A stretch of 64,000 bases of DNA from contig CAYZSO010000002.1 in NCBI GenBank assembly GCA_964479695.1, positions 99,204 to 163,203 of the forward strand. Reading direction: 5' to 3'. The notes under the pieces were generated by a model that saw only the letters and a program-made list of their open reading frames with translations, did no database searches and had not been told where the DNA came from. Both the position numbers and the translations under genes were made by a program. Each line of letters starts with the position of its first letter. Positions within the stretch are counted from its first letter, which is position 1. Shown here in pieces: positions 24,592 through 33,914 of this stretch. The DNA is from JAAYZH01 sp964479695. Lineage in GTDB: Bacteria > Bacillota > Clostridia > Saccharofermentanales > Fastidiosipilaceae.

Positions 24592-25503
24592 TCAACTTTT
24601 CCCAATTAATGCGGCTAACACGATCGACATATATTTGTCGTCGGCACTTGCTGCTCTAGACACAATGAGTACAGGTACTTGTGCCCCAAGTACAACCCCA
24701 CCGGTTCGCCCTCCCCCGATGGTGGTGATCGTCTTGGCGGCGATATTTCCACTTACAATATCCGGGACCACGAGAATATCCGCGTCACCGGCAACAGGAC
24801 TTTCATAACCTTTAATCGGGGCAGATTCCGGATCCATCGCCAGGTCGTAACTAATCGGCCCCTCAATGATCGCTCCCTCGACCCCACTCGCCTTAATTTC
24901 CGCTGCATCCACCGTTTCCGGCATCTTAGGATTCACCTTTTCGACAGCCGCGAGAACAGCGACTTTCGGCTCCGCAACCCCCAACGCATGGAAAGCACCC
25001 ACAGCATTTTCGATCGCCGCAAGCTTCTGCTCCTTCGTAGGTTTCACCAGAAGGCCCACATCAGTAATCGCAAAAATCTTGTGGTAATAAGGGCTCTCCA
25101 TAAACGCCAGCAAGCTCATCGTGTCTTTGTCACGAATGCCATGGTCGCGGTTCACCAGAACTTTCATCAAGCCACCAGTTTCGATCTTGCCCTTCATGAT
25201 GCAGTCCACTTCATGATTTTTGGCCAAATCCGCCGCCCTCTGCACCGCTGCCACCGGATCATCCTCGGAGATAATTTCCAGGTTCTCCAGGTTCTCAGCG
25301 TTCTCCATATCAACACCGATCCTGGCAAGTATTTCCCGGATTTCGGCCTCATTGCCGATTAGAACCGGTGAAACCACTCCGTCACGAGCCGCTTCGACAA
25401 TGGCCTCAAGCGTATGCTCATCCTGCGCCGGAGCCACGGCAATACGACGTTTCTCTGGTAACCGGCTGAGCTTGTCTTTTAATTCGTCAAAATTTCGTAT
25501 CAT
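24592..25503 (-). CDS. ptb: Phosphate butyryltransferase-type acyltransferase
   Basis: Exchanges CoA of an acyl-CoA for phosphate, feeding the acyl kinase. The 303-residue length and conserved blocks (DCIMKGKIETGGLMKVLVNRD, GAIIEGPISYDLAMD, GDADILVVPDIVSGN) match the PTA_PTB family and fit phosphotransbutyrylase better than acetyltransferase. It lies between the LeuD-LeuC fusion and the transporter. Acyl chain specificity is inferred from family and from buk in the same operon. Confidence 0.88.
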   Translation of the reverse strand: MIRNFDELKDKLSRLPEKRRIAVAPAQDEHTLEAIVEAARDGVVSPVLIGNEAEIREILARIGVDMENAENLENLEIISEDDPVAAVQRAADLAKNHEVDCIMKGKIETGGLMKVLVNRDHGIRDKDTMSLLAFMESPYYHKIFAITDVGLLVKPTKEQKLAAIENAVGAFHALGVAEPKVAVLAAVEKVNPKMPETVDAAEIKASGVEGAIIEGPISYDLAMDPESAPIKGYESPVAGDADILVVPDIVSGNIAAKTITTIGGGRTGGVVLGAQVPVLIVSRAASADDKYMSIVLAALIGKS

Positions 25504-25564
25504 TCTCTCCCCTTCGCTTCTCTTGCATTCCTTTTCTCATCTGAAGCTTCAAAACGTACAGACT

Positions 25565-27361
25565 TCAAAGGGTTCTCGGATCAGTAACCACACCGGTAAT
25601 TGCCGTAGCGGCAGCAACAGCAGGACTTGAGAGGTAAGACAAGGTTTTTGCCGTCCCTTGGCGTCCGATAAAGTTGCGGTTCGCAGTCAGGAGGATGCTT
25701 TCGTCATCGCTCATCAAGCCATAAGGCATGCCGCAGCAAAGCCCGCAACAAGGGTGGATGATCACGCCGCCGGCCTCAATAAACGTGCGGATATAACCAG
25801 CCTCAATGGCTTCTTTGAAAACTTTGTTTGTGGCAGGCGACACAATAAAACGCAAGCCCTGCGCCACCTTCTTGCCTTCCAAGATCTTCGCGGCAATCGC
25901 CAGATCCTCCAGGCTCCCGTTGGTGCAGCTGCCCAGATACACTTCATCAATTTGGGTGCCGATCATTTCCGAAATCGGATGCACATTATCCACGCCCTGA
26001 GGGCAAGACAATTGCGGTTCTAATTCATTAATGTTGTAGGTAATGACCTTCTCATAAGTCGCCTGATCATCCATTTTGACCCAGTCAATTTCGGAGAGCG
26101 GAATGCCATAGTACTCTGCCGTTTTTTCATCCACTTCAAACAAACCGCATTTCGCCCCGGCTTCAAGCGCCATATTGGCCATGGTGAAGCGAGCATCCAT
26201 ACTCATTTCGCGAGCCACGGGACCCGTGAACTCAATGGACTTATACTGACCACCATCCGCCTTGATATCGCCTAAGAGCTTGAGGATGACGTCTTTGGAC
26301 AGAACTCCATCCTCCAAATGCCCATTCAGAACCACCTTAATCGCCGAAGGAACTTTGAACCACAATTCGCCTGTCACCAGAGCCGCAGCCATCTCCGCCG
26401 TGCCGATCCCCGTACAGAAATTCCCCGCGCCACCATAAGTCGTGGTGTGGCTGTCCGTCGCCGTGGCCACTTCACCCGGTTTCGCATACTTCTTCTCATG
26501 CATGAGACTATGGCAAATCCCCTCGCCCACATGAAGTTTCGTAATGCCGTACTTCTCGGCCAGCTCAAGCCCCGCGTGATAATGGTCGTAGTCGTTATTG
26601 GCAACCGCGGTAGGCATACAATGGTCCCAGACGATCGTCACCTTGTCCGGATCATGAATTTTCTCCGCACCCATCTTCTTCAGCGTGGCCAGCAGGTAGG
26701 TCGTGTAAATATCGTGGATCATGAACATGTCGGGTTTCGTGACCACAATGTCTCCCGGCACAACATGGCTCACACCGGAATTTTTGCGGAGTAATTTCTC
26801 AGCTAAGGTATAGCCCTCCTTGTAGAGTTCGTCTTTGGCCAAAGCCGCAATCTCCAAGGGTTTGATCCCTTCTTGAATTCTCTTCTTCGTATCCTCAATC
26901 AGGCCACCGTTCGCGACGATATTGAAAAGATTCTCCGGAATCTCCCCGACCTTGAACGAGCGGCCATTCACGCTCACAGACCGCTGATCAACATCAACGG
27001 TGACAATATCTCCGCCTTCGCAAAACTCCTGGATTTCATCCGACTGCAAGAGCAAAATGCCGCTGTTAAAGGCATTGCGGAAGAAAATTCTGGCGAAACT
27101 TTTCGCAATAATACAACTCACGCCATTACTCGACAGAACCGTGGCGGCCTGCTCTCGAGAAGAACCGCAACCGAAATTTGTGCCGGCAACCAGGATGTCG
27201 CCCTGACGCACCGTCTCGCCGAACTCCGGTTTAAGCAGCTCAAAAGCATACTTCTTCATCTCGTCAATGGACGGGATCGTCCCGCGTCTACCTGGAATAA
27301 TCGTATCCGTATCGATGTCGTCGCCGAATTTCCAGATCTTCCCACTAAATACTTTTTCCAT
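25565..27361 (-). CDS. Fused 3-isopropylmalate dehydratase (LeuD-LeuC order) or related hydro-lyase
   Basis: A 598-residue fusion. Residues 1 to about 165 form the swivelling small subunit (DDIDTDTIIPGRRG, then GCGSSREQA where H is usual before the final A). Residues about 170-598 form the large subunit with the Fe-S cysteines intact: GSCTNGSLEDL and CCGLCCGM, plus DSHTTTYGGAG and the C-terminal TANRNFIGRQG. Normally LeuC and LeuD are separate. The enzyme should isomerise a 2-hydroxy-dicarboxylic or tricarboxylic acid such as isopropylmalate, citramalate or homocitrate; which one is open. Confidence 0.9.
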   Translation of the reverse strand: MEKVFSGKIWKFGDDIDTDTIIPGRRGTIPSIDEMKKYAFELLKPEFGETVRQGDILVAGTNFGCGSSREQAATVLSSNGVSCIIAKSFARIFFRNAFNSGILLLQSDEIQEFCEGGDIVTVDVDQRSVSVNGRSFKVGEIPENLFNIVANGGLIEDTKKRIQEGIKPLEIAALAKDELYKEGYTLAEKLLRKNSGVSHVVPGDIVVTKPDMFMIHDIYTTYLLATLKKMGAEKIHDPDKVTIVWDHCMPTAVANNDYDHYHAGLELAEKYGITKLHVGEGICHSLMHEKKYAKPGEVATATDSHTTTYGGAGNFCTGIGTAEMAAALVTGELWFKVPSAIKVVLNGHLEDGVLSKDVILKLLGDIKADGGQYKSIEFTGPVAREMSMDARFTMANMALEAGAKCGLFEVDEKTAEYYGIPLSEIDWVKMDDQATYEKVITYNINELEPQLSCPQGVDNVHPISEMIGTQIDEVYLGSCTNGSLEDLAIAAKILEGKKVAQGLRFIVSPATNKVFKEAIEAGYIRTFIEAGGVIIHPCCGLCCGMPYGLMSDDESILLTANRNFIGRQGTAKTLSYLSSPAVAAATAITGVVTDPRTL

Positions 27362-27370
27362 CTCAGCCCT

Positions 27371-28492
27371 CTATATTTTCTTGCTGTACGAAGCTTCTAT
27401 GACAGACTCAGGTGACGCGCTGTAAACGGCGGCCTTCGCACTGCCCATGGCACCGGCAAACGTATATAAACCGGTCGTGAGTAAGTTCTCTTCCGGTCCC
27501 ATGGCACCCGCCCCTTGCACGACGACACTTCGGTCGCCCGGGGCTTGAATCTGCGCACCATAGTCGATAAAGTCCGCGATAATCCCCTCTTCCAAGGCCT
27601 GCAGATAATCCCTGCCGGTCGCAGGCACAATGCTCAGCCTAAATCCTCGTGCCAGGGTTTTTCCTTCGATTTTCGCCGCCGCCTTGCGCAAGGCCTCAAT
27701 CGTTCCGCCGGTGTAGCCGCCGACCTGACCGGCCTCAAGTTTCGTTCCGGCCAAAGTTCGTTTCGGAACGAAAGCGGCTTTGGCTTGCTCGCCTCGACTT
27801 GCGACCGGCAGCATGACCATCGGCTCCACTTGGCTCAGATCAAGAATGTTCGCATCAGCCGCGGGGTGATCCACCATGACGGCTGTGAAGGCACCAGTCA
27901 GTGTCGCCATACTGCAAAGTACTGCTCCCTCCGATTCGGCCAAAGCCGGCGCATAAAATTCGATCACCTTACCTTCGAGTCCTTCGGCTTTGGCCAGAAA
28001 AGCCATCGCCACATCCATCATGCTGACGTCCTGCGCTACTGTGCCTCCTAGGGTAAAAGACACGCTCTCCGGAACGATGAGGCTGTAACGGCCGGTCTCC
28101 ACCACGCGAGCCAGCTCCGGGATACTCACATTGATGCCGAGGGCGCCTTGGGCCCCGAAAATGCTCGCATGAGAACCTCCGCCGATGAGAATTTGCCCCG
28201 GCTTAACCTCTTCATCCAGCAGGAATTGGTAGCCAATCCCCTCCGCCTGCACATAGTGGCAGCCGTGCTTCCTCGCAAAAGCCAAATTCTTCTTCAGAAT
28301 TTCCGCGGCTGCAGGACTCCCTGTGGGCACGTCGTGGTCATGGAAAACCCAGACCTTGTCCTGGTTGCCGACGGTCGCAATGCGGTCGATGGCCGTACTG
28401 GATACCCCGTCATTGATGATCATGTAGTCGGGCTTGATGATGGCGATCGAACCTTGTTCCGCCCCCAAAAGCGTTTCGATAAATGTGCTCAC
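27371..28492 (-). CDS. Aconitase-superfamily paralogue lacking Fe-S cysteines
   Basis: A 373-residue protein that follows the LeuC large-subunit pattern but has lost its active-site hallmarks. The family block becomes WVFHDHDVPTG, the usual DSHT becomes GGSHASIFGAQGALG, SCTNG becomes GGYTGG, and the CGPC motif is absent (GAGAMGPEENLLTTG). Only two cysteines remain, in HGCHYV and VLCSM. A [4Fe-4S] cluster therefore seems impossible. The GTG at 28492 has GAGAGGAT upstream; a longer frame would overlap PFOR. It ends nine bases before LeuD-LeuC, suggesting a partner or regulatory subunit, or another catalytic chemistry. Confidence 0.75.
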   Translation of the reverse strand: MSTFIETLLGAEQGSIAIIKPDYMIINDGVSSTAIDRIATVGNQDKVWVFHDHDVPTGSPAAAEILKKNLAFARKHGCHYVQAEGIGYQFLLDEEVKPGQILIGGGSHASIFGAQGALGINVSIPELARVVETGRYSLIVPESVSFTLGGTVAQDVSMMDVAMAFLAKAEGLEGKVIEFYAPALAESEGAVLCSMATLTGAFTAVMVDHPAADANILDLSQVEPMVMLPVASRGEQAKAAFVPKRTLAGTKLEAGQVGGYTGGTIEALRKAAAKIEGKTLARGFRLSIVPATGRDYLQALEEGIIADFIDYGAQIQAPGDRSVVVQGAGAMGPEENLLTTGLYTFAGAMGSAKAAVYSASPESVIEASYSKKI

Positions 28493-28496
28493 TATC

Positions 28497-31400
28497 TTAT
28501 CCTCTCTGCGCCAAGGCTTGGTATTTTGCGTATCTGGCCTTGGCATCTTTCTCGGTCTGTTCGAAGAGCTGCTTCGCCTGATCAGGAGCGGTTTTCTCCA
28601 AGGCGGTATAGCGGGTTTCGCTGCGAAGGAAGGTCTGGAAATCTCCGGTGGGTTCTTTGGAGTCCAAGATAAAGGGGTTCTTCCCTTCCTCAATGAGGGC
28701 CGGATTGTAGCGATACATCTGCCAATAACCGGCTTCGACTGCCCGCTTGATCTGGCCTTGCACATCGCCCATGCCGCTGCGCAGGCCGTGGGCAATACAT
28801 GGTGCATAGGCGATGATCAGGGAGGGGCCGTCATAACTTTCGGCCTCGGTGACCGCCTTCAGGAGTTGCGCTTGGCTTGCTCCCATCGCGACTTGTGCCA
28901 CATAGACGTTCTCGTAGCTCATGGCCATCATGCCGAGGTCTTTTTTCTTCGTCCGCTTACCACCGGAAGCAAATTTCGCAACGGCTCCGGTCGGTGTGGC
29001 CTTTGAGGCTTGTCCGCCGGTATTGGAATACACCTCCGTGTCAAACACGAGGACATTGACATTTGCGCCACTCGCCAGCACGTGATCCAGGCCGCCATAA
29101 CCGATGTCATAGGCCCAGCCGTCGCCGCCAAACATCCAGATGGATTTCTTGACCAAATGCTCACCATTCGCCCTGATTTCCTTCACCAGCGAGGCCTCTT
29201 GGGCGGTTAGTTCGGTGTTTGTTGTAGCGCTTGTTTCGTTGCTTGTTGTGGCGCTTGTTTCGGTGCTTGTTGTAGCGCTTGTTTCGGTGCTGACTTCCTC
29301 GGCAGAGGGTTCATACTGCTCGATGTAGGTTCTGAAGATGCGGCTCGCCTCTTTTGATGCTTCGGCATCGTTGTAACTTTCCATCCAGGCCGTGCCGGTT
29401 TCTTTTAATTTTTGGTCATTGGTAAGGGCTATGAGTTCATTGACTTTTTCCAGCAATCTGCCTCTTTTCTGTTCGACAGAAAGCCACATTCCCATGCCAT
29501 ACTCAGCATTGTTTTCAAACAGGGAGCCACCTTGCGCCGGTCCTTTCCCTTCACGATTCGTGGTATAGGGGAAGGAAGGGAAGGACGTAGACCAAACCTG
29601 AGAGCAACCGGTGGCACTGGTCACATACATTCTGTCGCCAAAAAGCTGCGTAATCAGTTTCGCGTACGGTGTCTCACCGCAGCCTGGGCAAGCGCCCGGG
29701 AATTCCAGCAACGGCTCTTCAAACTGGCTGCCTTTCACAGTGGAGACCTTAAAAGGATTTTTCTTCTTCGACAATTGCAGCGAATACTCCCAATTGACAT
29801 CTTCATCAAGATGCTCATCCAGAGGTTCCATAACAAGGGCCTTGTCTTTTGACGGGCAGACCATGGCACAAGATCCGCAACCCGTGCACTCTAGGACTGC
29901 GGCTTGAATTCTAAACTCGTAGTCTTCCAGACCCTTCCCGATTGCCTTTTGCGTGACGTAGCCTTCCGGTGCGTTCTCCACTTCTTCCGCATTTAACAGG
30001 AAGGGACGAATGACAGAGTGTGGGCAAACATAAGAGCATTGGTTGCATTGGATGCAGTTTTCCGGGATCCAAGTGGGTACTGTGGTTGCGATTCCGCGCT
30101 TCTCGTATTTGGAGGTTCCTTGCGGCATGGTACCATCCGGCAGGTCAGCAAAAGAGCTCACCGGGATATCGTTGCCCTTCATGGCATTCACAGGGATTTG
30201 AATTTTCCTGACCCACTCCGGCAAACTGGGATCCAAAACGATTTCTTCACGCTCCAATTCCCCCCAAGCAGCCGGGATGGTCACTTTCTTGACGAGTTCA
30301 ACCCCTTTGTCTACCGCGGCGTAGTTCATGTTGACGATCTTCTCGCCTTTTCTGCCATAGGTTTTTAAGATGGCGGCCTTCATGTACCGGACGGCATCCT
30401 CAATCGGGATGATGTTGGCGATTTTGAAGAAAGCCGCTTGCAGAATCGTGTTGGTGCGGCTTCCCAGTCCCAAGTCTTCCGCGATACCGGCAGAGTCAAT
30501 CAGGTAAAGATTGATTTTCTTCTCTACAGCTGTCTTCTTGAACTCCGTTGGCAGATAGTCACCTAACTCTTCTTCCTTCCAATCTGTGGTGATTAGGACG
30601 TTAGCGCCGACTTTGGCATCATCTAAGATGTCGTAGCGGCTTAAATAAGACTTATTGTGGCAAGCGATGAAATCGGCTTGGCTGATCAAGTAAGGAGCCA
30701 AAATTCTCTCTTTACCGAAACGCAAATGCGAGCGCGTCACACCACCGGACTTTTTCCCGTCATATTGGAAGAACGCCTGAACATGTAAATCCGTGTTATC
30801 ACCGATAATCTTGATGGTGTTCTTATTGGCACCAACGGTTCCGTCCGAACCTAAACCCCAGAATTTCGCACTTACTGTGCCTTCCGGGAGTGTGTCAACT
30901 TCAGGTCCATAAGGCAGAGAAAGGTGCGTCAAGTCGTCATTGATCCCGATGGTGTAATGGGTTCTGGACTCTTCTTGCTTCATGTTCTCAAACATGGCAA
31001 TGACTTGCGCCGGTGTAAATTCTTTCGTTGCGAGACCATAACGGCAGGCCAGGACGTCAATCGCCTTTTTCTCATCAGCAATGACAGAGCTTATATCCAA
31101 GAACAATGGTTCCGACGCACCGGCCTCCTTTGTTCTGTCTCCGACAGTGATTTTCTTGACTGTTTTCGGTAAAGCTTCCAGGAAATACTTGGCTGAGAAG
31201 GGTCTATATAGGTGTACGTTGATGAAGCCAACCTTCTCCCCTTTCTTCAGCAGGTAATCCACGGTTTCTTCCAATACACCGGCCGAAGATCCCATCACAG
31301 CGATGACGTACTCTGCATCTTCAGCTCCGTAATAATTGAATGGTTTGTAATTCCTTCCGGTAATCCTGTTTAGTTCATCCATGTACGCTGCCACGATGTC

Positions 31401-32123
31401 CGGCAACTTGTCGTAGAAAGGATTAGATGCTTCGCGGCTCTGAAAATACGTATCCGAATATTGACCGGTTGTTCTCAGGATCGGGTTTTCTGTACTGAGT
31501 GCATTTCTTCTGAATTTCTCGAGCTCTTCTTGATCAAGAAGGGGTGCCAAATCTTCGTAATTCAGCACTTCAATCTTCTGTTCTTCATGGGAGGTTCTGA
31601 AACCATCGAAGAAATGCAGGAAAGGCACATGGCCTTTAATTGCTGAGAGGTGGGCAACGGCCCCCAAATCCATGGCTTCCTGGACACTTGATGAAGCGAG
31701 AAGAGCAAACCCTGTCTGGCGGCAGGCCATGACATCCGAATGTTCTGCATCGATCGAAATCGCATGCGTTGCCACATTTCTCGAGGCCACATGAACGACA
31801 CCAGGCAGCAACTGACCGGCTATGCGATACATCGTCGGGATCATCAGCATCAGGCCTTGTGATGCGCTATAGGAAGTTCCCAAGGAACCCGAATCCAAAG
31901 CACCGTGCATCGCCGACACGGCTCCGGTCTCTGACTGCATTTCGACGAGCTTCACCGGTTGGCCAAAGATATTCTTCTTCCCTTGGTTTGCCCACTCATC
32001 AACCATTTCTGCCATCGGTGAAGAAGGCGTGATCGGATAGATGGCTGCTACTTCTGTAAATGCATACGATGCATATGCTGCTGCCTCATTTCCGTCCATG
32101 ACTCGCTTAACCATTTTACTCAT
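28497..32123 (-). CDS. nifJ: Pyruvate:ferredoxin (2-oxoacid:ferredoxin) oxidoreductase
   Basis: A single-chain PFOR of 1,208 residues. It oxidatively decarboxylates a 2-oxo acid with CoA, passing electrons to ferredoxin. Seen: N-terminal YPITPSSPMAE, the two [4Fe-4S] clusters CIQCNQCSYVCP and CTGCGSCAMVCP, the cluster-binding CPGCGETPYAK, and the TPP motif GGDGWAYDIGYGG. A Thr/Ser-rich insertion of three 8-residue repeats (ETSATTST) lies near residue 950, before the TPP domain. It heads the long operon. The natural substrate is probably pyruvate, but the downstream genes make another 2-oxo acid possible. Confidence 0.92.
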   Translation of the reverse strand: MSKMVKRVMDGNEAAAYASYAFTEVAAIYPITPSSPMAEMVDEWANQGKKNIFGQPVKLVEMQSETGAVSAMHGALDSGSLGTSYSASQGLMLMIPTMYRIAGQLLPGVVHVASRNVATHAISIDAEHSDVMACRQTGFALLASSSVQEAMDLGAVAHLSAIKGHVPFLHFFDGFRTSHEEQKIEVLNYEDLAPLLDQEELEKFRRNALSTENPILRTTGQYSDTYFQSREASNPFYDKLPDIVAAYMDELNRITGRNYKPFNYYGAEDAEYVIAVMGSSAGVLEETVDYLLKKGEKVGFINVHLYRPFSAKYFLEALPKTVKKITVGDRTKEAGASEPLFLDISSVIADEKKAIDVLACRYGLATKEFTPAQVIAMFENMKQEESRTHYTIGINDDLTHLSLPYGPEVDTLPEGTVSAKFWGLGSDGTVGANKNTIKIIGDNTDLHVQAFFQYDGKKSGGVTRSHLRFGKERILAPYLISQADFIACHNKSYLSRYDILDDAKVGANVLITTDWKEEELGDYLPTEFKKTAVEKKINLYLIDSAGIAEDLGLGSRTNTILQAAFFKIANIIPIEDAVRYMKAAILKTYGRKGEKIVNMNYAAVDKGVELVKKVTIPAAWGELEREEIVLDPSLPEWVRKIQIPVNAMKGNDIPVSSFADLPDGTMPQGTSKYEKRGIATTVPTWIPENCIQCNQCSYVCPHSVIRPFLLNAEEVENAPEGYVTQKAIGKGLEDYEFRIQAAVLECTGCGSCAMVCPSKDKALVMEPLDEHLDEDVNWEYSLQLSKKKNPFKVSTVKGSQFEEPLLEFPGACPGCGETPYAKLITQLFGDRMYVTSATGCSQVWSTSFPSFPYTTNREGKGPAQGGSLFENNAEYGMGMWLSVEQKRGRLLEKVNELIALTNDQKLKETGTAWMESYNDAEASKEASRIFRTYIEQYEPSAEEVSTETSATTSTETSATTSNETSATTNTELTAQEASLVKEIRANGEHLVKKSIWMFGGDGWAYDIGYGGLDHVLASGANVNVLVFDTEVYSNTGGQASKATPTGAVAKFASGGKRTKKKDLGMMAMSYENVYVAQVAMGASQAQLLKAVTEAESYDGPSLIIAYAPCIAHGLRSGMGDVQGQIKRAVEAGYWQMYRYNPALIEEGKNPFILDSKEPTGDFQTFLRSETRYTALEKTAPDQAKQLFEQTEKDAKARYAKYQALAQRG
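29221..29292. repeat. Three 24-bp in-frame repeats inside PFOR
   Basis: GTTGTAGCGCTTGTTTCG units at 29221-29244, 29245-29268 and 29269-29292 encode three Thr/Ser-rich octapeptides. Confidence 0.93.
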
Positions 32124-32398
32124 TGCTTTTCGCCCTACCTTTTTCTTGTTTACCGTTTGCTGGCTTATCGTTTTTCTTGCTTATCGTTTCTTGTTTGGCA
32201 TTTTTCTTGTTTGTTGTACTGGAAAACCTCTAATAAATGCTGCTACCGTCAACCTCTGGTGTCTTTGTCCTACGGCTTAGTTGTGCGATTCGGTCTTGCA
32301 GCTTTTCTCTACAAATTTCCCTATGACTTGGTCATGAAACCTAACTGTGCGACTTGGCTGTGCGTCCTAGTTTTACGTTTTAGTTTTACGTTAAACTA
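32124..32398 (-). promoter_or_regulatory. Long 5' leader of the PFOR operon
   Basis: About 275 bases lie between the predicted transcription start and the PFOR ATG. On the coding strand the last 100 bases are A-rich with AAACGATAAGC-like repeats. I see no T-box or known riboswitch core. Confidence 0.4.
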
Positions 32399-32404
32399 AC
32401 AACA

Positions 32405-32433
32405 ATACTATGTCAGGCTCTTTATTATGTCAA
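32405..32433 (-). promoter_or_regulatory. Consensus promoter of the PFOR operon
   Basis: On the minus strand TTGACA (32433-32428) is followed by 17 bp and TAGTAT (32410-32405). This is the best sigma-70/A match in the window. Confidence 0.75.
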
Positions 32434-32443
32434 TCCTTATGGC

Positions 32444-32457
32444 ACTATACACATAGT
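32444..32457. promoter_or_regulatory. Operator-like dyad upstream of the PFOR promoter
   Basis: ACTAT-ACAC-ATAGT, a perfect 5-bp inverted repeat with a 4-bp centre, 10 bases upstream of the -35 box. It could bind the divergent LacI-family regulator, but has no second copy that would prove this. Confidence 0.4.
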
Positions 32458-32776
32458 AAAATTTACGCCTATAAAATTGTGCAGAATGTCAGTAGCCGAG
32501 TGTTTTCGCAGTATTTATGGTAAGATTCTCTTCATTGAGGCAGCCTTTCCAGATTACCCGACGCTCGCAAAATTGATAACTGATTATTGATGGTTCGTTG
32601 TTGTTGGTTTATGTTTATGGTTGATGGTTAGTCGTTAGCGGTTGGTGGTTGATGATTGATGGTTAGTCATTGGCGGAGTTGCTGATAGCTTGCTGTAGAT
32701 AGCTGATTTCAAAAACTAGTTGCTTAACCCTAGCTGTCTGTTGCTGATTTGATATTACGTGATGGAGGATTTTTAT

Positions 32777-33790
32777 ATGGCCACGATCAAGGATGTAGCT
32801 AAATTATCAGGTGTTTCGGCTACAACTGTCTCCATCGTGATCAATGGGAAATCCGAGGAAAGAGGCATTTCCGAAGCAACGCAAAAGAAAGTGTTGGATG
32901 CCATGCAGGAATTAGCCTACCAGCCGAATCTCAGCGCTAGAAGGCTTCGTTTCAATGATCTCGCTAAACCAACAATTGCCTTTTTCTGGCCTTTGGATTA
33001 CCGAATCCCGATCTTGGTTGCGTTCTTAAATTCATTTCAATTGGAGATTAAGTCTCAGAATTTCACTTGTGAGTTGATTATCCAACCCTATGAAAGTGAT
33101 CGTTTAGAGAAAGATGCCTCTGCCATCATCAATAATGGCTATAACGCTGTGATCGTCGGTGGTGCCTCCATACGGGATATCGAATATTTGGAATCAGTCA
33201 AACCTTCAATGCCTATAGTCTTGATTAACCGAAATTCCGAACAGTTCTCCACCGTATCGACCGATCAGCAAAAAATAGGTTTCCAAGCAGCTGAATTATT
33301 CTATAAAAAAGGTTACAGGGATGTCACGGTAGTCACTGGTGAGGATCGTTACATAGCGACAGGCCTACGTACGACCGCCTTTCTAAGTGCATGTGAAGAA
33401 CTCGGCATCTTGGTACACCCGGACAATATTCTCAAAGGCCCCAGTACGATCACAGGCGGAGCCGGAGTTGCGGAAAAACTCTGTGAAAGCCCTGTCATGC
33501 CTCGCGCATTATTTTTCGAATCAGATTCTATGGCGATCGGTGCTCTAAGTGTTTTCAACAAAAAGAACATAAAGATCCCTGATGAGTTAGAAATCCTGGC
33601 CATGGGAATGCTGGATTCAGAAAACACCGAGTTTTGCACACCTTCATTGAGTGTCATCCAAATGCCGAATGATGAAATCGGCCATCTGGTGATTTCATCT
33701 ATCATGGATAACTTAATGACTAACAACTCCCAGCTTACCCATCATGTGGTGGACACAAAAGTCATCCTACGCGAGAGTTTCCAACTTTAA
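32777..33790 (+). CDS. LacI-family transcriptional regulator
   Basis: A 337-residue regulator: N-terminal helix-turn-helix ATIKDVAKLSGVSATTVSIV and hinge YQPNLSARRL, then a periplasmic-binding-like sensor. The ATG at 32777 has GGAGG eight bases upstream. Sensor residues differ from classic sugar regulators, so the ligand is unclear. It is divergent from the PFOR operon with 650 bp between and is the likely regulator of that operon. The intervening DNA (32460-32760) is rich in TGGTT/GTTGATGG repeats. Confidence 0.85.
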   Translation: MATIKDVAKLSGVSATTVSIVINGKSEERGISEATQKKVLDAMQELAYQPNLSARRLRFNDLAKPTIAFFWPLDYRIPILVAFLNSFQLEIKSQNFTCELIIQPYESDRLEKDASAIINNGYNAVIVGGASIRDIEYLESVKPSMPIVLINRNSEQFSTVSTDQQKIGFQAAELFYKKGYRDVTVVTGEDRYIATGLRTTAFLSACEELGILVHPDNILKGPSTITGGAGVAEKLCESPVMPRALFFESDSMAIGALSVFNKKNIKIPDELEILAMGMLDSENTEFCTPSLSVIQMPNDEIGHLVISSIMDNLMTNNSQLTHHVVDTKVILRESFQL

Positions 33791-33914
33791 GAGGTTTTAA
33801 GAGGCTATAAGAAGTTTTAAGAGGAGCGGTTTTAGCAATGTATCCCTTCTAATTCTGTTCCCCGCTTAGCAACAGCCTGTTGGAGGAACGCTCACAACCA
33901 AAAAATTTTCCAAT

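Noticed and set aside
27371..28807. Longer 478-codon form of the aconitase-like gene
   Set aside because: The first 105 codons overlap PFOR out of frame and are unlike any aconitase; the GTG at 28492 has a ribosome site.
32124..32398. T-box or other known riboswitch before the PFOR operon
   Set aside because: No TGGNACCGCG-type or other known conserved core is visible.
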